From Hoeflea prorocentri (lineage in GTDB: Bacteria; Pseudomonadota; Alphaproteobacteria; Rhizobiales; Rhizobiaceae), in the NCBI RefSeq assembly GCF_027944115.1, contig NZ_JAPJZI010000001.1, positions 4,518,610-4,582,609 on the forward strand: 64,000 nucleotides of DNA. Reading direction: 5' to 3'. The notes beneath the pieces are model-generated. The model did no database searches, was not told the DNA's origin, and saw only the letters and a list, made by a program, of their open reading frames with translations. The translations under genes were made by a program, and so were the position numbers. Of the stretch, positions 1-10,480 are shown one piece after another. Position 1 is the stretch's first letter, and every line of letters begins with the position of its first letter.

Positions 1-1131
1 GCCGAAGATGGTGATCAGAATAAGCGCAAGCGTGATCAGATAGGCGAAATAGAAGCGAGAATCATAGAGCGGGAAGACGATGAACTTGGCCGGGATCGTC
101 ACAAGCAGCGATGTCAGCGCGACGGTTTCGCGCCGGGTTATCGCGTAATTGCTGCGCAGCATCAGGGCCAGTGCGAAGACCAATGACAGCAGGACGGCCA
201 GCCACTGTTGCTCGACCAGCGTCCGCACAACGGTCTGAACGACAATCTTGAGATAGACGGCTATGGAGAACGGCGGATCGAACCCTTCAAGCGTCGGCAC
301 ATATTCCACGCTTGTGAACCACATCTGGATCCACCATCCGGGGTGCCCGCCGGTTTGCGATATGGTGATATAGGCCGCCAGTCCGGCGACGAAACTGATG
401 ATAACGCCCTTGCTGATCGGTCTGATGACGATCGACATCACCGCAAAGACGCCAACAAGGGCGAGATGGTCCGGCCGCGCGAGGACAGCCAGGAACAAGG
501 CGATTCCGGCGCTCAGACCTCGCTCCTGAAGGTACAGCAAAACGCCCGCGACCACGAATACGGCGGAAAACAGATCGGGGGTGACGTAACGGGCGGCATC
601 TCCAAACCCGGTCGCCATCAAGGCGATAATCGCCAAGGGCGCGTAGGGCAGGCACCGCTGGTCGTAAAGCCAAAGCAGCGTGAACAGCCCAAGCGCGGCG
701 GCCGACATGACCGAAACCCAACGCAAGGCGGTGACCGCATCCGTTGTGCCGGTGAGGAACTCGGCAAATTCGATATACAGCATCTTGACCCGATAGAAGC
801 CGAGCATGGTGATGAAGGCGTCGGGGTCCGTGTGCTGGGCAATGCGGTAGGGCCGGTCGGCGGTCAGGATCAGAAACTCGCCGTCGCTGATACTGCGGCG
901 CACCAGATCATAGGTCGTGCTGTGAAGCTCGTGGCCGAGATAGCCATTGTTCTCCAGGACCGAGGCGACATAGGCGATCATGTCCCAGTTCGACAGCGGA
1001 AACACCAGGGCCACCGCGCAGATTGTCGCGACGTACAAAATAAGCAGAAATCCGCCCGCAAGGTCTGCGGGTTGTCTGAAAACGCGCAACAATGGATAGT
1101 CCCCCTCGAAAACCGCGCCAAACCGGTTCAT
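1..1131 (-). CDS. Polytopic membrane protein, C-terminus beyond left edge
   Basis: An open frame runs on the minus strand from an ATG at 1131 to the first base of the window without a stop, giving about 377 residues of an incomplete protein. It alternates hydrophobic segments with short loops, roughly nine or more membrane spans. The first span lies near residues 25-45, followed by a soluble loop with SNWDMIAYVASVLENNGYLG. The layout, with a large first periplasmic loop, resembles GT-C type glycosyltransferases or uncharacterised alphaproteobacterial membrane proteins, but I recognise no diagnostic motif. Seen: open frame and hydrophobicity. Inferred: inner-membrane location. Confidence 0.7.
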   Translation of the reverse strand, partial: MNRFGAVFEGDYPLLRVFRQPADLAGGFLLILYVATICAVALVFPLSNWDMIAYVASVLENNGYLGHELHSTTYDLVRRSISDGEFLILTADRPYRIAQHTDPDAFITMLGFYRVKMLYIEFAEFLTGTTDAVTALRWVSVMSAAALGLFTLLWLYDQRCLPYAPLAIIALMATGFGDAARYVTPDLFSAVFVVAGVLLYLQERGLSAGIALFLAVLARPDHLALVGVFAVMSIVIRPISKGVIISFVAGLAAYITISQTGGHPGWWIQMWFTSVEYVPTLEGFDPPFSIAVYLKIVVQTVVRTLVEQQWLAVLLSLVFALALMLRSNYAITRRETVALTSLLVTIPAKFIVFPLYDSRFYFAYLITLALILITIFG

Positions 1132-1239
1132 GGCAATTGTGCACAATAGTATCGTCGCGCAAAGCGCTGCCGGACAATTGCTGGCGGTTTGGTAAACCTT
1201 TCCTGTCGCGCCTTCGTCGAACTGAACCTGTGCCGCGGC

Positions 1240-1746
1240 CTATGGCCAGACGAAGGCGATCTTTCTCAGCGGATGTTTGTCAAACGTCTCGGAGCCTTCT
1301 GCGATGTCGATGCCGCCGAGGGCCGAGTAGAAGTTGACCGCCCGATCGTTTTCTTCAAGTGTCCAGACGACCATCCCCTTGCAGCCCAAAGATCCAAGCA
1401 GGCGCCGCGCTTCGCTGAACAGGCGGCTTCCAAGACCGATACCTTGATATTCGGGCCGCAGGTAAAGCTCGTAAATCTCCCCCTCCTGCGGCAGCGACCG
1501 TGCCCGGTTCAAGCCGAGAGTGGCATAGCCGGCGATGGTGTCTTCCACCTCAAGAACGAGAATGCTTGTCGAGCCGCGGATGGCGCGCTGCCACCAGGAA
1601 TGACCGCGCCTCTCCACCATGGAAATCAGCGTGCGATAGGGGATCAATCCGGAATAGGCATGCTGCCATGCGGCACGATGGGTCTCGGAAATCGCGACCG
1701 CATCACCGGGTTCTGCCCGCCTTACATCCACTGCCAGCGTCGTCAT
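1240..1746 (-). CDS. GNAT family N-acetyltransferase
   Basis: About 168 residues with a full GNAT fold. The acetyl-CoA binding motif is visible as YLRPEYQGIGLGSRLF (motif A), and NFYSALGG near the C-terminus is the usual motif B region. The family transfers an acetyl group from acetyl-CoA to an amine; the substrate cannot be read from sequence. The frame is open upstream to 1833, but the ATG at 1746 begins the conserved domain and has AGGA upstream, so I chose it. It stands alone between a membrane protein gene and typA. Confidence 0.85.
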   Translation of the reverse strand: MTTLAVDVRRAEPGDAVAISETHRAAWQHAYSGLIPYRTLISMVERRGHSWWQRAIRGSTSILVLEVEDTIAGYATLGLNRARSLPQEGEIYELYLRPEYQGIGLGSRLFSEARRLLGSLGCKGMVVWTLEENDRAVNFYSALGGIDIAEGSETFDKHPLRKIAFVWP

Positions 1747-1979
1747 GACCAATCCTAACTGTTTCCGTACGCCGGGCGAAGGGTTCCGAGCCTCATGCCG
1801 GACCCTGCCCACAGAATTAAACTCTCTGGTCAAAAAAGAGATTAACGGATTGTTAATCAGTGGGGCAAGTGCCGAGGGCGAAACAGCTGAAATTCTTCTT
1901 GAAAGTTGTGGTTTTGTTCACACACAACGCGTTGTGGAAGGCGTTTAGTTGCTGTTTTTGTAACATAATCTCACCCTTG

Positions 1980-2005
1980 CCGCCCCGGTTCGGGGCGGTT
2001 TGTTT
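1980..2005 (+). terminator. Intrinsic terminator-like hairpin
   Basis: A perfect 8-bp stem (CCGCCCCG at 1980-1987, CGGGGCGG at 1991-1998) with a 3-nt loop is followed on the plus strand by TTTGTTT. No plus-strand protein gene precedes it, so it may end a small RNA beginning somewhere after about 1850. A perfect 14-bp palindrome, CACAACGCGTTGTG, lies at 1923-1936. Alternatively the stem simply follows minus-strand typA, where it has no U-run. Confidence 0.5.
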
Positions 2006-2053
2006 CGCTACGTGCAACGCTGTGCGCCACACCGCATCCGCGGCGGACATCGC

Positions 2054-3877
2054 CTAGGCCACGTTGGCGCGGGATTTTTCAAACCGTTTGCGCTCGTGAG
2101 GATCGAGATAGAGCTTGCGCAGACGGATGGATTTCGGCGTCACCTCAACCAGCTCGTCGTCCTGTATCCACGAAAGGGCCCGCTCCAGTGTCATGCGGAT
2201 CGGTGGTGTCAGCTTGACGGTCTCGTCCTTGCCGGCGGCCCGGATATTGGTCAGCTTCTTGCCCTTCAACACGTTGACCTCAAGGTCATTGTCACGGGTG
2301 TGGATGCCGACGATCATGCCCTCATAGACCTTTTCGCCTGCATCGATGACCATCGGTCCGCGATCCTCGAGGTTGAAGAGCGCATAGGCGACGGCTTCGC
2401 CGGCCTCGTTTGCGAGAAGCACGCCGCTGGAGCGGCCACCGATCTCGCCCTTGTAGGGCTGGTAATCGTGGAACAGCCGGTTCATGACGGCTGTGCCGCG
2501 CGTATCGGTAAGCAGTTCGGACTGATAGCCGATCAGCCCGCGTGTCGGCGCCAGGAAGACAAGCCGGACGCGGTTCCCGCCGGACGGGCGCAACTCGGTC
2601 ATCTCGGCCTTGCGCTCGGACATTTTCTGCACGACGACGCCAGAATGTTCCTCGTCGACGTCGATCACGACTTCCTCTATCGGCTCAAGCAGCGAACCGG
2701 CATCGTCTTTCTGCATGACCACGCGAGGACGTGAGACGGCAAGCTCGAAACCTTCGCGGCGCATGGTTTCGATGAGCACAGCAAGCTGCAACTCGCCGCG
2801 GCCCGAGACATGGAAACTGTCCTTGTCTTCGGCTTCTTCGATGCGAAGCGCAACATTGCCCTCCGCTTCCTTAAAGAGACGCTCGCGGATCACGCGGCTT
2901 GTGACCTTGTCGCCTTCCGTTCCGGCAAGCGGCGAGTCGTTGACGATGAAAGACATCGTCACGGTGGGCGGATCGATGGGCTGGGCCTGCAAAGGCTCGT
3001 CCACCTCCGGTGCGCAGAACGTGTCGGCCACGGTTCCCTTGGTCAGGCCGGCAATCGCTACGATGTCGCCGGCCTTGCCCTCGTCGATCGGCTGGCGTTC
3101 GATGCCGCGGAACGCCAGGATTTTCGAGACCCGGCCCTGCTCCAGAAGCTTTCCGTCCCGGTCAATGACCTTGAGTGGCTGGTTCGGCTTGATGCTGCCG
3201 GAATGAATACGGCCGGTGATGATGCGGCCGAGGAACGGGTTTGCTTCCAGGATGGTGCCGATCATGGAAAATGCGCCCTCGGCGACCGTCGGCTCTGGAA
3301 CGTGTTTGACGATCAGATCGAAGAGCGGCGCCAGGCCCTCGTCGGCCGGACCTTCCGGGTTGACGTTCATCCAGCCGTCGCGGCCCGAGCCATAAAGGAT
3401 CGGGAAATCCAGCTGTTCGTCATCGGCGTCCAGCGCTGCGAAAAGATCGAACACCTCGTTGACCACCTCATCGGCCCGGCCGTCGGGCCGGTCCACCTTG
3501 TTGACAGCAACGATGGGCCTGAGCCCGACCTTCAAGGCTTTGCCGACAACGAATTTGGTCTGTGGCATCGGACCTTCCGCAGCATCGACGAGAACGATGG
3601 CGCCATCGACCATGCTGAGGATACGTTCGACCTCGCCGCCAAAATCGGCGTGGCCGGGTGTGTCGACGATGTTGATGCGCACATCGTTCCAGACAACGGA
3701 GGTCGCCTTGGCAAGGATGGTGATGCCGCGTTCCTTCTCCAATTCGTTGGAGTCCATGACGCGTTCCACGACGCGCTGGTTCTCGCGGAAAGCACCGGAC
3801 TGTTTCAAAAGCTCGTCGACAAGCGTCGTTTTCCCATGATCGACATGGGCGATGATCGCAATATTGCGCAAGGACAT
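2054..3877 (-). CDS. typA: Translational GTPase TypA/BipA
   Basis: A 607-residue ribosome-associated GTPase of the EF-G/LepA superfamily, involved in ribosome assembly and stress adaptation. The G1 motif AHVDHGKT is at residues 10-17, the G3 motif DTPGHADFGGEVER near residue 75 and the G4 motif NKVDRPDGR near 130. The C-terminal part has the EF-G-like domains, with LTDTRGTAVMNRLF typical of TypA. Length is normal for the family. It is monocistronic, with an IR-rich 170-nt region downstream and a 424-nt spacer upstream. Confidence 0.98.
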   Translation of the reverse strand: MSLRNIAIIAHVDHGKTTLVDELLKQSGAFRENQRVVERVMDSNELEKERGITILAKATSVVWNDVRINIVDTPGHADFGGEVERILSMVDGAIVLVDAAEGPMPQTKFVVGKALKVGLRPIVAVNKVDRPDGRADEVVNEVFDLFAALDADDEQLDFPILYGSGRDGWMNVNPEGPADEGLAPLFDLIVKHVPEPTVAEGAFSMIGTILEANPFLGRIITGRIHSGSIKPNQPLKVIDRDGKLLEQGRVSKILAFRGIERQPIDEGKAGDIVAIAGLTKGTVADTFCAPEVDEPLQAQPIDPPTVTMSFIVNDSPLAGTEGDKVTSRVIRERLFKEAEGNVALRIEEAEDKDSFHVSGRGELQLAVLIETMRREGFELAVSRPRVVMQKDDAGSLLEPIEEVVIDVDEEHSGVVVQKMSERKAEMTELRPSGGNRVRLVFLAPTRGLIGYQSELLTDTRGTAVMNRLFHDYQPYKGEIGGRSSGVLLANEAGEAVAYALFNLEDRGPMVIDAGEKVYEGMIVGIHTRDNDLEVNVLKGKKLTNIRAAGKDETVKLTPPIRMTLERALSWIQDDELVEVTPKSIRLRKLYLDPHERKRFEKSRANVA

Positions 3878-4301
3878 GAGTTCTACCTGGGGGTTTGCCG
3901 CCTGTGCGGCCTATAACATTTGCAGCGCTCATACAGGGTTTTGAGCATCTGCGAAAGGGGCTAGCGCAACAAGCGCGGAGATGGTGCAGCCCAGGCCGTG
4001 AATGATAAAATGTCGCAGGCACGCAGAGCCAGGGATGCTCTATTTAAACTTATGGTTAACAATTTCAGCGCAAAAGATTACAGGTTGCAATTGAACGGCC
4101 GGGATGATCCGGCCGGGATTTCAGGCATGCCGTAATCATGATGACGCCGGTGCGCCCTGTCCATTTTGGGGCGGGACTGCGTTGCAGCGCCTTTGTCCGG
4201 ATCACGTCATGCGCGGGTTTGTACTGACCGAGTGATGCGCGTTGCGGTTTTGATGGAAGACGTGCCGACGCTTATCCCGAACACATACGGGAGCATTTGC
4301 C
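3878..4301. other. Intergenic region between typA and the chemoreceptor
   Basis: The two genes are divergent, so this 424-nt spacer should hold both promoters. I see no convincing gene in it. An inverted repeat (CGGCCGG 4096-4102, CCGGCCG 4109-4115) lies in the middle without a T-run. GGGAGC at about 4290, some 8 nt before the chemoreceptor ATG, is a plausible ribosome binding site. Confidence 0.5.
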
Positions 4302-5891
4302 ATGCAGAATTCGGCAGACACGATAGATATCACGGCGCGTATGGAATTTATGGGCCTGGACGATAGCAGGGTTGAGCGGATCAAGGCGCACAAACCTGTT
4401 ATCGAGCGGGCTCTGCCGATCGGGCTCGATCGGCTATACGAGAAAATTCAGGAAACTCCTGAAACCGAAAGCTTCTTTTCCTCAACGGCGCATATGGACA
4501 GCGCCCGCGGGGCACAGGCCGAGCACTGGTCAAGAATCTCCAATGGCCAGTTCGACGATGCCTATCTTTCACAGGTCGAGCGCATCGGCGCTGCGCATGC
4601 CCGTATCGGTCTTGATCCGCAATGGTATGTCGGAGCTTATGCGATTGTTATCGAAGAGCTGCTTTCCGCTGTCGTTTCCGAGCATTGGCCACGCGGACTT
4701 GGTGGCAGGCGCAAAACCGGCGAGGACGATCTCCTGCAGGCCATTGTCAGCCTTGTGAAGGCGGTTTTCCTGGATATGGACCTGACCCTTTCGGTGATCG
4801 CACGGGTTGGCGAGGAAGAAAAACTCAGGGTTCAGGAAGAAGCCATCGCCGGGGAACGGCAACTGGTTTGCAGTGTATTCGGCAAAGCGCTTGAAAGCCT
4901 TGCCGCAAAGGATTTGTCCTACCGGATCGCCGATGACGTGCCCGATGCCTACGATACGCTGAAAGGCGATTTCAACGGATCGCTGGATGTGCTGATGGCG
5001 GCTTTGCGTCAGGTCGGCATCGATGCGGGTTCGATCATGAACAGTTCCAACGAAGTACGGGTTTCGTCCGATGCGCTGTCGCAACGCACGGAGCAGCAGG
5101 CAGCTTCCGTGGAGCAAACCGCGGCTGCCGTGGAACAGATTACCACCACCGTCAAATCCACGGAGACGCGGGCCGAAGAAGCAAGGCAGCTCGTGGAGCG
5201 GGCACAATGCGCTGCGGAGGATTCCAGCACCGTGGTCAACAACGCCGTATCGGCCATGGCGGAGATAGAAGATTCCTCAGGCCAGATTGCCGACATTATC
5301 GGCGTGATCGATGACATTGCCTTCCAGACCAACCTGTTGGCCCTGAATGCCGGCGTGGAGGCCGCCCGTGCCGGAGAATCGGGCAAGGGTTTTGCCGTCG
5401 TGGCGCAGGAGGTGCGTGAACTTGCGCAAAGATCGGCAAAGGCCGCGCGCGAAATCAAGCAGCTCATCACCACGTCCGGCGAACAGGTTAAATCGGGTGT
5501 CGTCCTCGTCAACGAGGCCGGCGAAGCACTGAATTCCATTGCCGGGCAGGTGCAGGAGATCGACGAACATGTCGCCACTATCGTGGAGATTTCGCGCGAA
5601 CAATCGTCCGGCCTCGTGGAAATCAATCAGGCCGTTGCCACCATCGATACCGGCACGCAACAAAATGCAGCCATGGTGGAAGAATCGACGGCCGTAAGCC
5701 ACGAACTGGAGAAGGATGCGTCATCGCTGGCTGCGTTGCTCGGGCAGTTCAGACTTGCCGGGAATATCAGCAGCGCCGTGCCTGACACAAACAGCAGGCC
5801 GACACCCGCGCCTGCCGAGCGAAAGAAATCTCCAGAGGCCATGACAAATGGTTCGACCGCTCTTGCCGAAGAGGGCTGGGCCGAGTTCTAG
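4302..5891 (+). CDS. Globin-coupled soluble methyl-accepting chemotaxis protein
   Basis: A 529-residue cytoplasmic chemoreceptor without membrane segments. Residues 1-170 form a globin-sensor domain: the [11 protein letters not shown] stretch, with His99, matches the proximal heme-histidine region of HemAT-type sensors, suggesting O2 or another diatomic gas as ligand. A HAMP-like linker around 185-230 leads to a signalling coiled coil with the conserved hairpin [20 protein letters not shown] near residues 343-362. The last residues GWAEF fit the xWxxF pentapeptide that tethers CheR/CheB. The stop overlaps the end of the convergent peptidase gene by four bases. Confidence 0.95.
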   Translation: MQNSADTIDITARMEFMGLDDSRVERIKAHKPVIERALPIGLDRLYEKIQETPETESFFSSTAHMDSARGAQAEHWSRISNGQFDDAYLSQVERIGAAHARIGLDPQWYVGAYAIVIEELLSAVVSEHWPRGLGGRRKTGEDDLLQAIVSLVKAVFLDMDLTLSVIARVGEEEKLRVQEEAIAGERQLVCSVFGKALESLAAKDLSYRIADDVPDAYDTLKGDFNGSLDVLMAALRQVGIDAGSIMNSSNEVRVSSDALSQRTEQQAASVEQTAAAVEQITTTVKSTETRAEEARQLVERAQCAAEDSSTVVNNAVSAMAEIEDSSGQIADIIGVIDDIAFQTNLLALNAGVEAARAGESGKGFAVVAQEVRELAQRSAKAAREIKQLITTSGEQVKSGVVLVNEAGEALNSIAGQVQEIDEHVATIVEISREQSSGLVEINQAVATIDTGTQQNAAMVEESTAVSHELEKDASSLAALLGQFRLAGNISSAVPDTNSRPTPAPAERKKSPEAMTNGSTALAEEGWAEF

Positions 5892-7942
5892 GTCCCGACT
5901 GTCGTCGCAAGGCCCTTCTTCTTCAACATGGCGCCGGCATCGGGCATTTTTCCGCGAAAGGCGACATAGGTCTCCTCCGGATCGATGCTGCCGCCAGCCG
6001 AATAGATGTGTTGATGGAGCCTTGTGGCGGTCTCGTCGTGGAATACGTCTCCGGTTTCCTCGAAGGCGCTGAAAGCATCGGCGTCGAGGACCTCGGACCA
6101 CATATAGGAGTAGTAGCCGGCAGAATATCCGTCGCCGGAGAAGACATGCAGGAAATGCGGCGTACGGTGGCGCATGACGATGGCCTTCGGCATGCCGAGT
6201 TCAGCGAGCTTTTCCTCTTCGAACTGAAGCGGGTCTTCGATGCTGCCGCTGGTGTGAAACGCCATGTCGACCAGTGCCGATGCCGTATATTCGATGGCCG
6301 CGAAGCCGCCATTGAAGTTACGCGCCGCCAGAACCTTCTCAAGCAGTTCCGGCGGAATGGCCTTGCCGGTTTCGTGATGCACCGCGTAGGTCTGCAAGAT
6401 CTCGGGCACGGTCAGCCAGTGTTCGTAAAGCTGCGAGGGCAGTTCGACAAAATCGCGCGACACGGACGTGCCCGAAACCGAGGGGTGATCGACATCGGAG
6501 AGCAGGCCGTGGAGGGCGTGACCGAATTCATGGAACAGCGTTCGCGCATCGTCGAGCGACAGCAGCGCCGGCTTTCCCTCGGGCGGCTTGGCGAAATTCA
6601 TGACATTGTAGATGATGGGCGCTTGCCCGTCACCGAGGCGGTGCTGTGACTGGAAGCTGCTCATCCAGGCGCCGGACCGCTTGCTTGCGCGGGCAAAATA
6701 GTCACCGAGGAAAAGGCCGATGCGCCTGCCGCTCTCATCGAAAATTTCAAACACCCGAACATCAGGGTGATAGGCTTCAATGTCGCTGCGTTCCCTCGCC
6801 GTCAGGCCGAACAGGCGATTGGCGACGGAAAAACACGCTTCAATGATCTTTTCGAGCTGCAGATAGGGTTTCAACTCGGCTTCGGAGAAGTCGAATTTCC
6901 TGGCGCGCAGCTTTTCCGAATAGTGACGCCAGTCCCACGCCGCGACGCAGTGATTATGCCCTTCTTCGGCAATCAGCGAGGCAATATCGTCTTCTTCCTT
7001 GCGCGCCCGCAACAAAGCGCGATCCCAGACCTTCATCAGGAGGCTGTTTACCGCTTCGGGCGTCTTGGCCATGGTGTCGTCAAGCTTCAGTTCGGCAAAA
7101 TTGGTGTAGCCGAGCAAACGGGCTTTCTGGGCCCGCAGCTCCAGAATCCGCGAAACGGTTTCGGAGTTGTCCGTCTCGTTGCCATTGTCGCCGCGCGAGA
7201 TCCATGCGGTGAAAGCCTGCTCACGAAGGTCGCGGCGTTCTGAGAAGGTCAGGAATGGTTCTATGATGGAGCGTGAGAGCGTAACGGCATAGGGTTCCGA
7301 CAGTCCCCGCTCGCGAGCCGCTGCCGCCATGGCGTCGCGCAGGAAATCCGGAATGCCCTCCAGGTCCGTATCCGACGACAGTCCGAGGAACCATGATTTT
7401 TCATCAGCGAGAACGTTCTGGCTGAACTTTGCGCCAAGGCCTGCGAGTTCTTCATTGATAGTGGCAAGCCGGGACTGATCCTGTGGCTTCAGTTTTGCGC
7501 CGGCACGTACAAAGCCTTTCCAGTGGCGCTCCAGAACGCGTGCTGCCTCTGCGCCAAGTTCCAGTTCGGCGCGGGTGTCCCACAATCGATCGATGCGGGC
7601 AAAAAGTCCTTCATTCATTGCGATCGAGGAATAGTGGCGCGCAAGTTTCGGCGCGATCTCCCGTTCCAGCGACTGGATCGTGTCGTTGCTGTGGGCGCCT
7701 GCGCGGTTCCAGAAGATCGCTGAAACCCGTTGCAACTCGTCGCCGGAGGTTTCGAGGGCAACAATGGTATTGTTGTAATCCGGCGGGGCGGGATCACCTG
7801 CGATACGGTCGATCTCGGCGCTGTGAAGCGCAAGCGCCGCGTCGAATGCCGCTTTCAGATCGCCATCGTCAATGCCTGCGAAATGCGGCAGACCCGCCGG
7901 TCCGGTCCAATTGAAGACGCGGGAGTTGACTTCACCCATCAC
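5888..7942 (-). CDS. M3 family metallopeptidase (peptidyl-dipeptidase/oligopeptidase A type)
   Basis: A 684-residue zinc peptidase. The HEFGH motif near residue 470, within [15 protein letters not shown], supplies two zinc ligands and the catalytic glutamate, and the region after it matches the M3A family (Dcp/PrlC). These enzymes hydrolyse oligopeptides in the cytoplasm. No signal peptide is present. The start is either ATG 7942 or the adjacent ATG 7939. Dcp and PrlC cannot be separated with confidence from sequence alone. Confidence 0.95.
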   Translation of the reverse strand: MMGEVNSRVFNWTGPAGLPHFAGIDDGDLKAAFDAALALHSAEIDRIAGDPAPPDYNNTIVALETSGDELQRVSAIFWNRAGAHSNDTIQSLEREIAPKLARHYSSIAMNEGLFARIDRLWDTRAELELGAEAARVLERHWKGFVRAGAKLKPQDQSRLATINEELAGLGAKFSQNVLADEKSWFLGLSSDTDLEGIPDFLRDAMAAAARERGLSEPYAVTLSRSIIEPFLTFSERRDLREQAFTAWISRGDNGNETDNSETVSRILELRAQKARLLGYTNFAELKLDDTMAKTPEAVNSLLMKVWDRALLRARKEEDDIASLIAEEGHNHCVAAWDWRHYSEKLRARKFDFSEAELKPYLQLEKIIEACFSVANRLFGLTARERSDIEAYHPDVRVFEIFDESGRRIGLFLGDYFARASKRSGAWMSSFQSQHRLGDGQAPIIYNVMNFAKPPEGKPALLSLDDARTLFHEFGHALHGLLSDVDHPSVSGTSVSRDFVELPSQLYEHWLTVPEILQTYAVHHETGKAIPPELLEKVLAARNFNGGFAAIEYTASALVDMAFHTSGSIEDPLQFEEEKLAELGMPKAIVMRHRTPHFLHVFSGDGYSAGYYSYMWSEVLDADAFSAFEETGDVFHDETATRLHQHIYSAGGSIDPEETYVAFRGKMPDAGAMLKKKGLATTVGT

Positions 7943-7983
7943 CTATCCCCTTTGCAAAAGGTAGGATGCGATGTAGGCGGCGG

Positions 7984-8006
7984 CCCGGCCCGATACAAGG
8001 GCCGGG
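7984..8006 (-). terminator. Possible argG terminator hairpin
   Basis: CCCGGCCC (7984-7991) pairs with GGGCCGGG (7999-8006) across a 7-nt loop, about 30 nt beyond the argG stop. There is no U-run on the argG strand, so factor-independent termination would be weak. Confidence 0.35.
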
Positions 8007-8035
8007 ATAAAAGTGTGATCAATGGACCGTGAGGC

Positions 8036-9253
8036 CTATTTGTCTCGCGCGGCCAGAGTGCGCAGCCGCAGAGCGTTCAGTTTGATGAACCCTGCCGCAT
8101 CCTTCTGGTCGTAAGCGCCCTGATCGTCCTCGAAGGTGACAAGCTGATCGGAATAGAGGGATTTGTCGGATTCTCTGCCGGTCACGATGACGTTGCCCTT
8201 GTAGAGCTTGAGCCGCACCTTGCCTTCAACGTCCTTCTGGCTGTGATCAATCGCCGCCTGGAGCATTTCGCGCTCGGGCGAGAACCAGAAACCGTTATAA
8301 ATCAGCTCGGCATAGCGTGGCATCAGCTCGTCTTTCAGATGCGCTGCACCGCGATCAAGCGTCAGCGATTCCATTGCCCGGTGGGCGGCGAGCAGGATGG
8401 TGCCGCCGGGGGTCTCATAGACACCGCGCGATTTCATCCCGACAAAGCGGTTTTCGACAAGGTCCAGCCGTCCGATGCCGTTGTCGCGGCCATAATCGTT
8501 GAGGCGGGCAAAAAGCGTTGCGGGCGACAGCCGTTCGCCATTGAGGGCGATCGCATCGCCGGCGGCGAATTCAATTTCGATGTCGGTTGCGGCATCCGGT
8601 GCATCCAGCGGAGAAACGGTGCGCTGATAGACATAGGCCGGCGGTTCCTCCCAAGGGTCTTCCAGCACCTTGCCCTCGGAAGAGGAGTGCAGCATGTTGG
8701 CGTCGACCGAGAAGGGCGCTTCGCCGCGTTTGTCCTTGGGGATCGGGATCTGGTATTTCTCGGCGAATTCGATCAGATCGGTACGCGATTTGAATGACCA
8801 GTCGCGCCAGGGTGCGATGATCTTGATATCCGGATTGAGGGCGTAGGCGGCCAGTTCGAAACGAACCTGGTCGTTGCCCTTGCCGGTCGCGCCGTGGGCA
8901 ATGGCATCGGCGCCGGTTTCCTTGGCGATTTCAATCAGACGTTTTGAAATCAGCGGACGGGCAATCGATGTGCCGAGCAGATAGACGCCCTCATAGGCGG
9001 CATTGGCGCGGAACATCGGGAAGACAAAATCGGCAATGAACTCTTCCCGCACATCCTCGATATAGATTTCCTTGATTCCGAGCATCTCTGCCGTTCTGCG
9101 CGCCGGCTCCAACTCATCGCCCTGGCCGAGATCGGCCGTGAAGGTGACGACCTCCGCGTTAAGTTCTGTCTGCAGCCATTTGAGGATGATGGAGGTGTCC
9201 AGCCCGCCCGAATAGGACAGGACCACCTTTTTCACATCTGTGGGAACGCTCAT
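8036..9253 (-). CDS. argG: Argininosuccinate synthase
   Basis: 405 residues. It condenses citrulline and aspartate using ATP, the penultimate step of arginine synthesis. The PP-loop motif SYSGGLDTS is at residues 13-21, and the family segments [14 protein letters not shown] and [12 protein letters not shown] are present. The frame is open upstream to 9355, but the ATG at 9253 ([17 protein letters not shown]) gives the normal N-terminus. It is divergent from a LysE-type exporter, with 129 nt between the starts. Confidence 0.98.
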   Translation of the reverse strand: MSVPTDVKKVVLSYSGGLDTSIILKWLQTELNAEVVTFTADLGQGDELEPARRTAEMLGIKEIYIEDVREEFIADFVFPMFRANAAYEGVYLLGTSIARPLISKRLIEIAKETGADAIAHGATGKGNDQVRFELAAYALNPDIKIIAPWRDWSFKSRTDLIEFAEKYQIPIPKDKRGEAPFSVDANMLHSSSEGKVLEDPWEEPPAYVYQRTVSPLDAPDAATDIEIEFAAGDAIALNGERLSPATLFARLNDYGRDNGIGRLDLVENRFVGMKSRGVYETPGGTILLAAHRAMESLTLDRGAAHLKDELMPRYAELIYNGFWFSPEREMLQAAIDHSQKDVEGKVRLKLYKGNVIVTGRESDKSLYSDQLVTFEDDQGAYDQKDAAGFIKLNALRLRTLAARDK

Positions 9254-9382
9254 TGTTGTTTCCGTTTTGATAAAATTGGTGCTGGCGCCGCCAGTGCGTT
9301 CGACTATGATCGCCGCGGCTGTCGTGCGCCTCTTTACAGGGTGTACCGGCAGCAATCAATTGCGCATAGGAAATGGTTCGGC

Positions 9383-10024
9383 ATGGATTTTATTCCCGAC
9401 TTTCCCGTCATTGCCGCATTTACCGTCGCTGGCGTACTGCTGGCGATCACCCCGGGGCCGGATATGACACTGTTCCTCGGCCGGGCGCTGGCGGAAGGTC
9501 GGGGGGCCGCCATCGCGGTTATCTCGGGAACGCTGAGCGGCGTTGTGGTTCACACGGTTCTCGTCGCCTTCGGCGTTTCGGCGCTTGTGGTGGCTTCGCC
9601 GACTGCTTTTACCCTCCTGAAAACCGGCGGTGCGGCCTATCTCTTCTGGCTTGCCGTGCAGGCGATCCGGCACGGATCGGCGTTCCGCCTCGGAGAGCCG
9701 ATCGATAAAAGGCGTTCGCTCCTGGCCAATTGGAGCCACGGGCTCCTGGTTAATCTGCTCAACCCGAAGATTATTATCTTCTTCATGACCTTCCTGCCGC
9801 AATTCGTCTCTGCGGACGATCCGCATATCCGCGGCAAACTTCTTTTCCTTGGCCTCTATTTCAACGTGATATCGCTGCCGCTGCTCATTGCCATGGTGTT
9901 CGCGGCGGACAGGCTGGCTCGCTGGCTGAAGGGAAACCGGCGCGTGATGCGGTCGCTGGATTATTGTTTTGCCGGCGTGTTTTCGATTTTTGCTGTCCGG
10001 ATCCTGCTCACGCAAGGCCGGTAA
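9383..10024 (+). CDS. LysE/RhtB family amino-acid exporter
   Basis: 213 residues with about six membrane segments. The N-terminal AITPGPDMTLFLGRAL matches the LysE/RhtB signature, and the middle carries NLLNPKIIIFFMTFLPQF, another family hallmark. These proteins export amino acids such as lysine, homoserine or threonine; the substrate cannot be assigned. The ATG at 9383 begins just before the first membrane span. Its position divergent from argG might hint at arginine-related export, but this is only inference. Confidence 0.9.
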   Translation: MDFIPDFPVIAAFTVAGVLLAITPGPDMTLFLGRALAEGRGAAIAVISGTLSGVVVHTVLVAFGVSALVVASPTAFTLLKTGGAAYLFWLAVQAIRHGSAFRLGEPIDKRRSLLANWSHGLLVNLLNPKIIIFFMTFLPQFVSADDPHIRGKLLFLGLYFNVISLPLLIAMVFAADRLARWLKGNRRVMRSLDYCFAGVFSIFAVRILLTQGR

Positions 10025-10025
10025 T

Positions 10026-10478
10026 TTACTTGCCGCCGGACATCCAGCTGCCGGCATTGCGGCCGGCGATGAGCCAATAGGTCAAGCCACCGAGCATGCC
10101 TGCCGCGATGTTCATGACAAAAAAGTCGAACCCGTCCCGGCCCGAGCCGGACCGAAGGAACATCACGACAATCGGGGCGATCGCCGCCATGGCTCCACCG
10201 CACAGGGCATAGAAGAGCCAGTCGCGGCGCTGGGTGAATTCGCTGTAGAGGATCACGGCAATAGAGGGAAAAAACGCCACATAGCCCGTCAGGCTTGCAA
10301 AGGCGAAAGCCGCCACGACGAGGCCGGCGCCCAAGCCGGCATCGGATATCCGGTTCGCCTCCTGCAGCGTGACGACGTGCGTGAGAAGCGCCAGTGCCGT
10401 GCCTGCGACCAGGCTGGCCACAATGAAGCCCGCCGTGATCATGACGAGACGCACAAACAGGAGAGTGAAACGATCCAT
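10026..10478 (-). CDS. Conserved four-span membrane protein, rlmN partner
   Basis: 150 residues starting at MDRFTLLFVRL, two bases after the rlmN stop, so it is almost certainly co-transcribed and possibly translationally coupled. Four hydrophobic segments are visible at roughly residues 8-32, 48-72, 85-105 and 118-138. I know of no function for it. Its stop lies next to the convergent exporter stop. Confidence 0.75.
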   Translation of the reverse strand: MDRFTLLFVRLVMITAGFIVASLVAGTALALLTHVVTLQEANRISDAGLGAGLVVAAFAFASLTGYVAFFPSIAVILYSEFTQRRDWLFYALCGGAMAAIAPIVVMFLRSGSGRDGFDFFVMNIAAGMLGGLTYWLIAGRNAGSWMSGGK

Positions 10479-10480
10479 GA

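Noticed and set aside
2810..3916. Long plus-strand ORF antisense to typA
   Set aside because: It lies entirely opposite a strongly conserved GTPase gene and its translation has no recognisable domain; high-G+C codon bias creates such frames.
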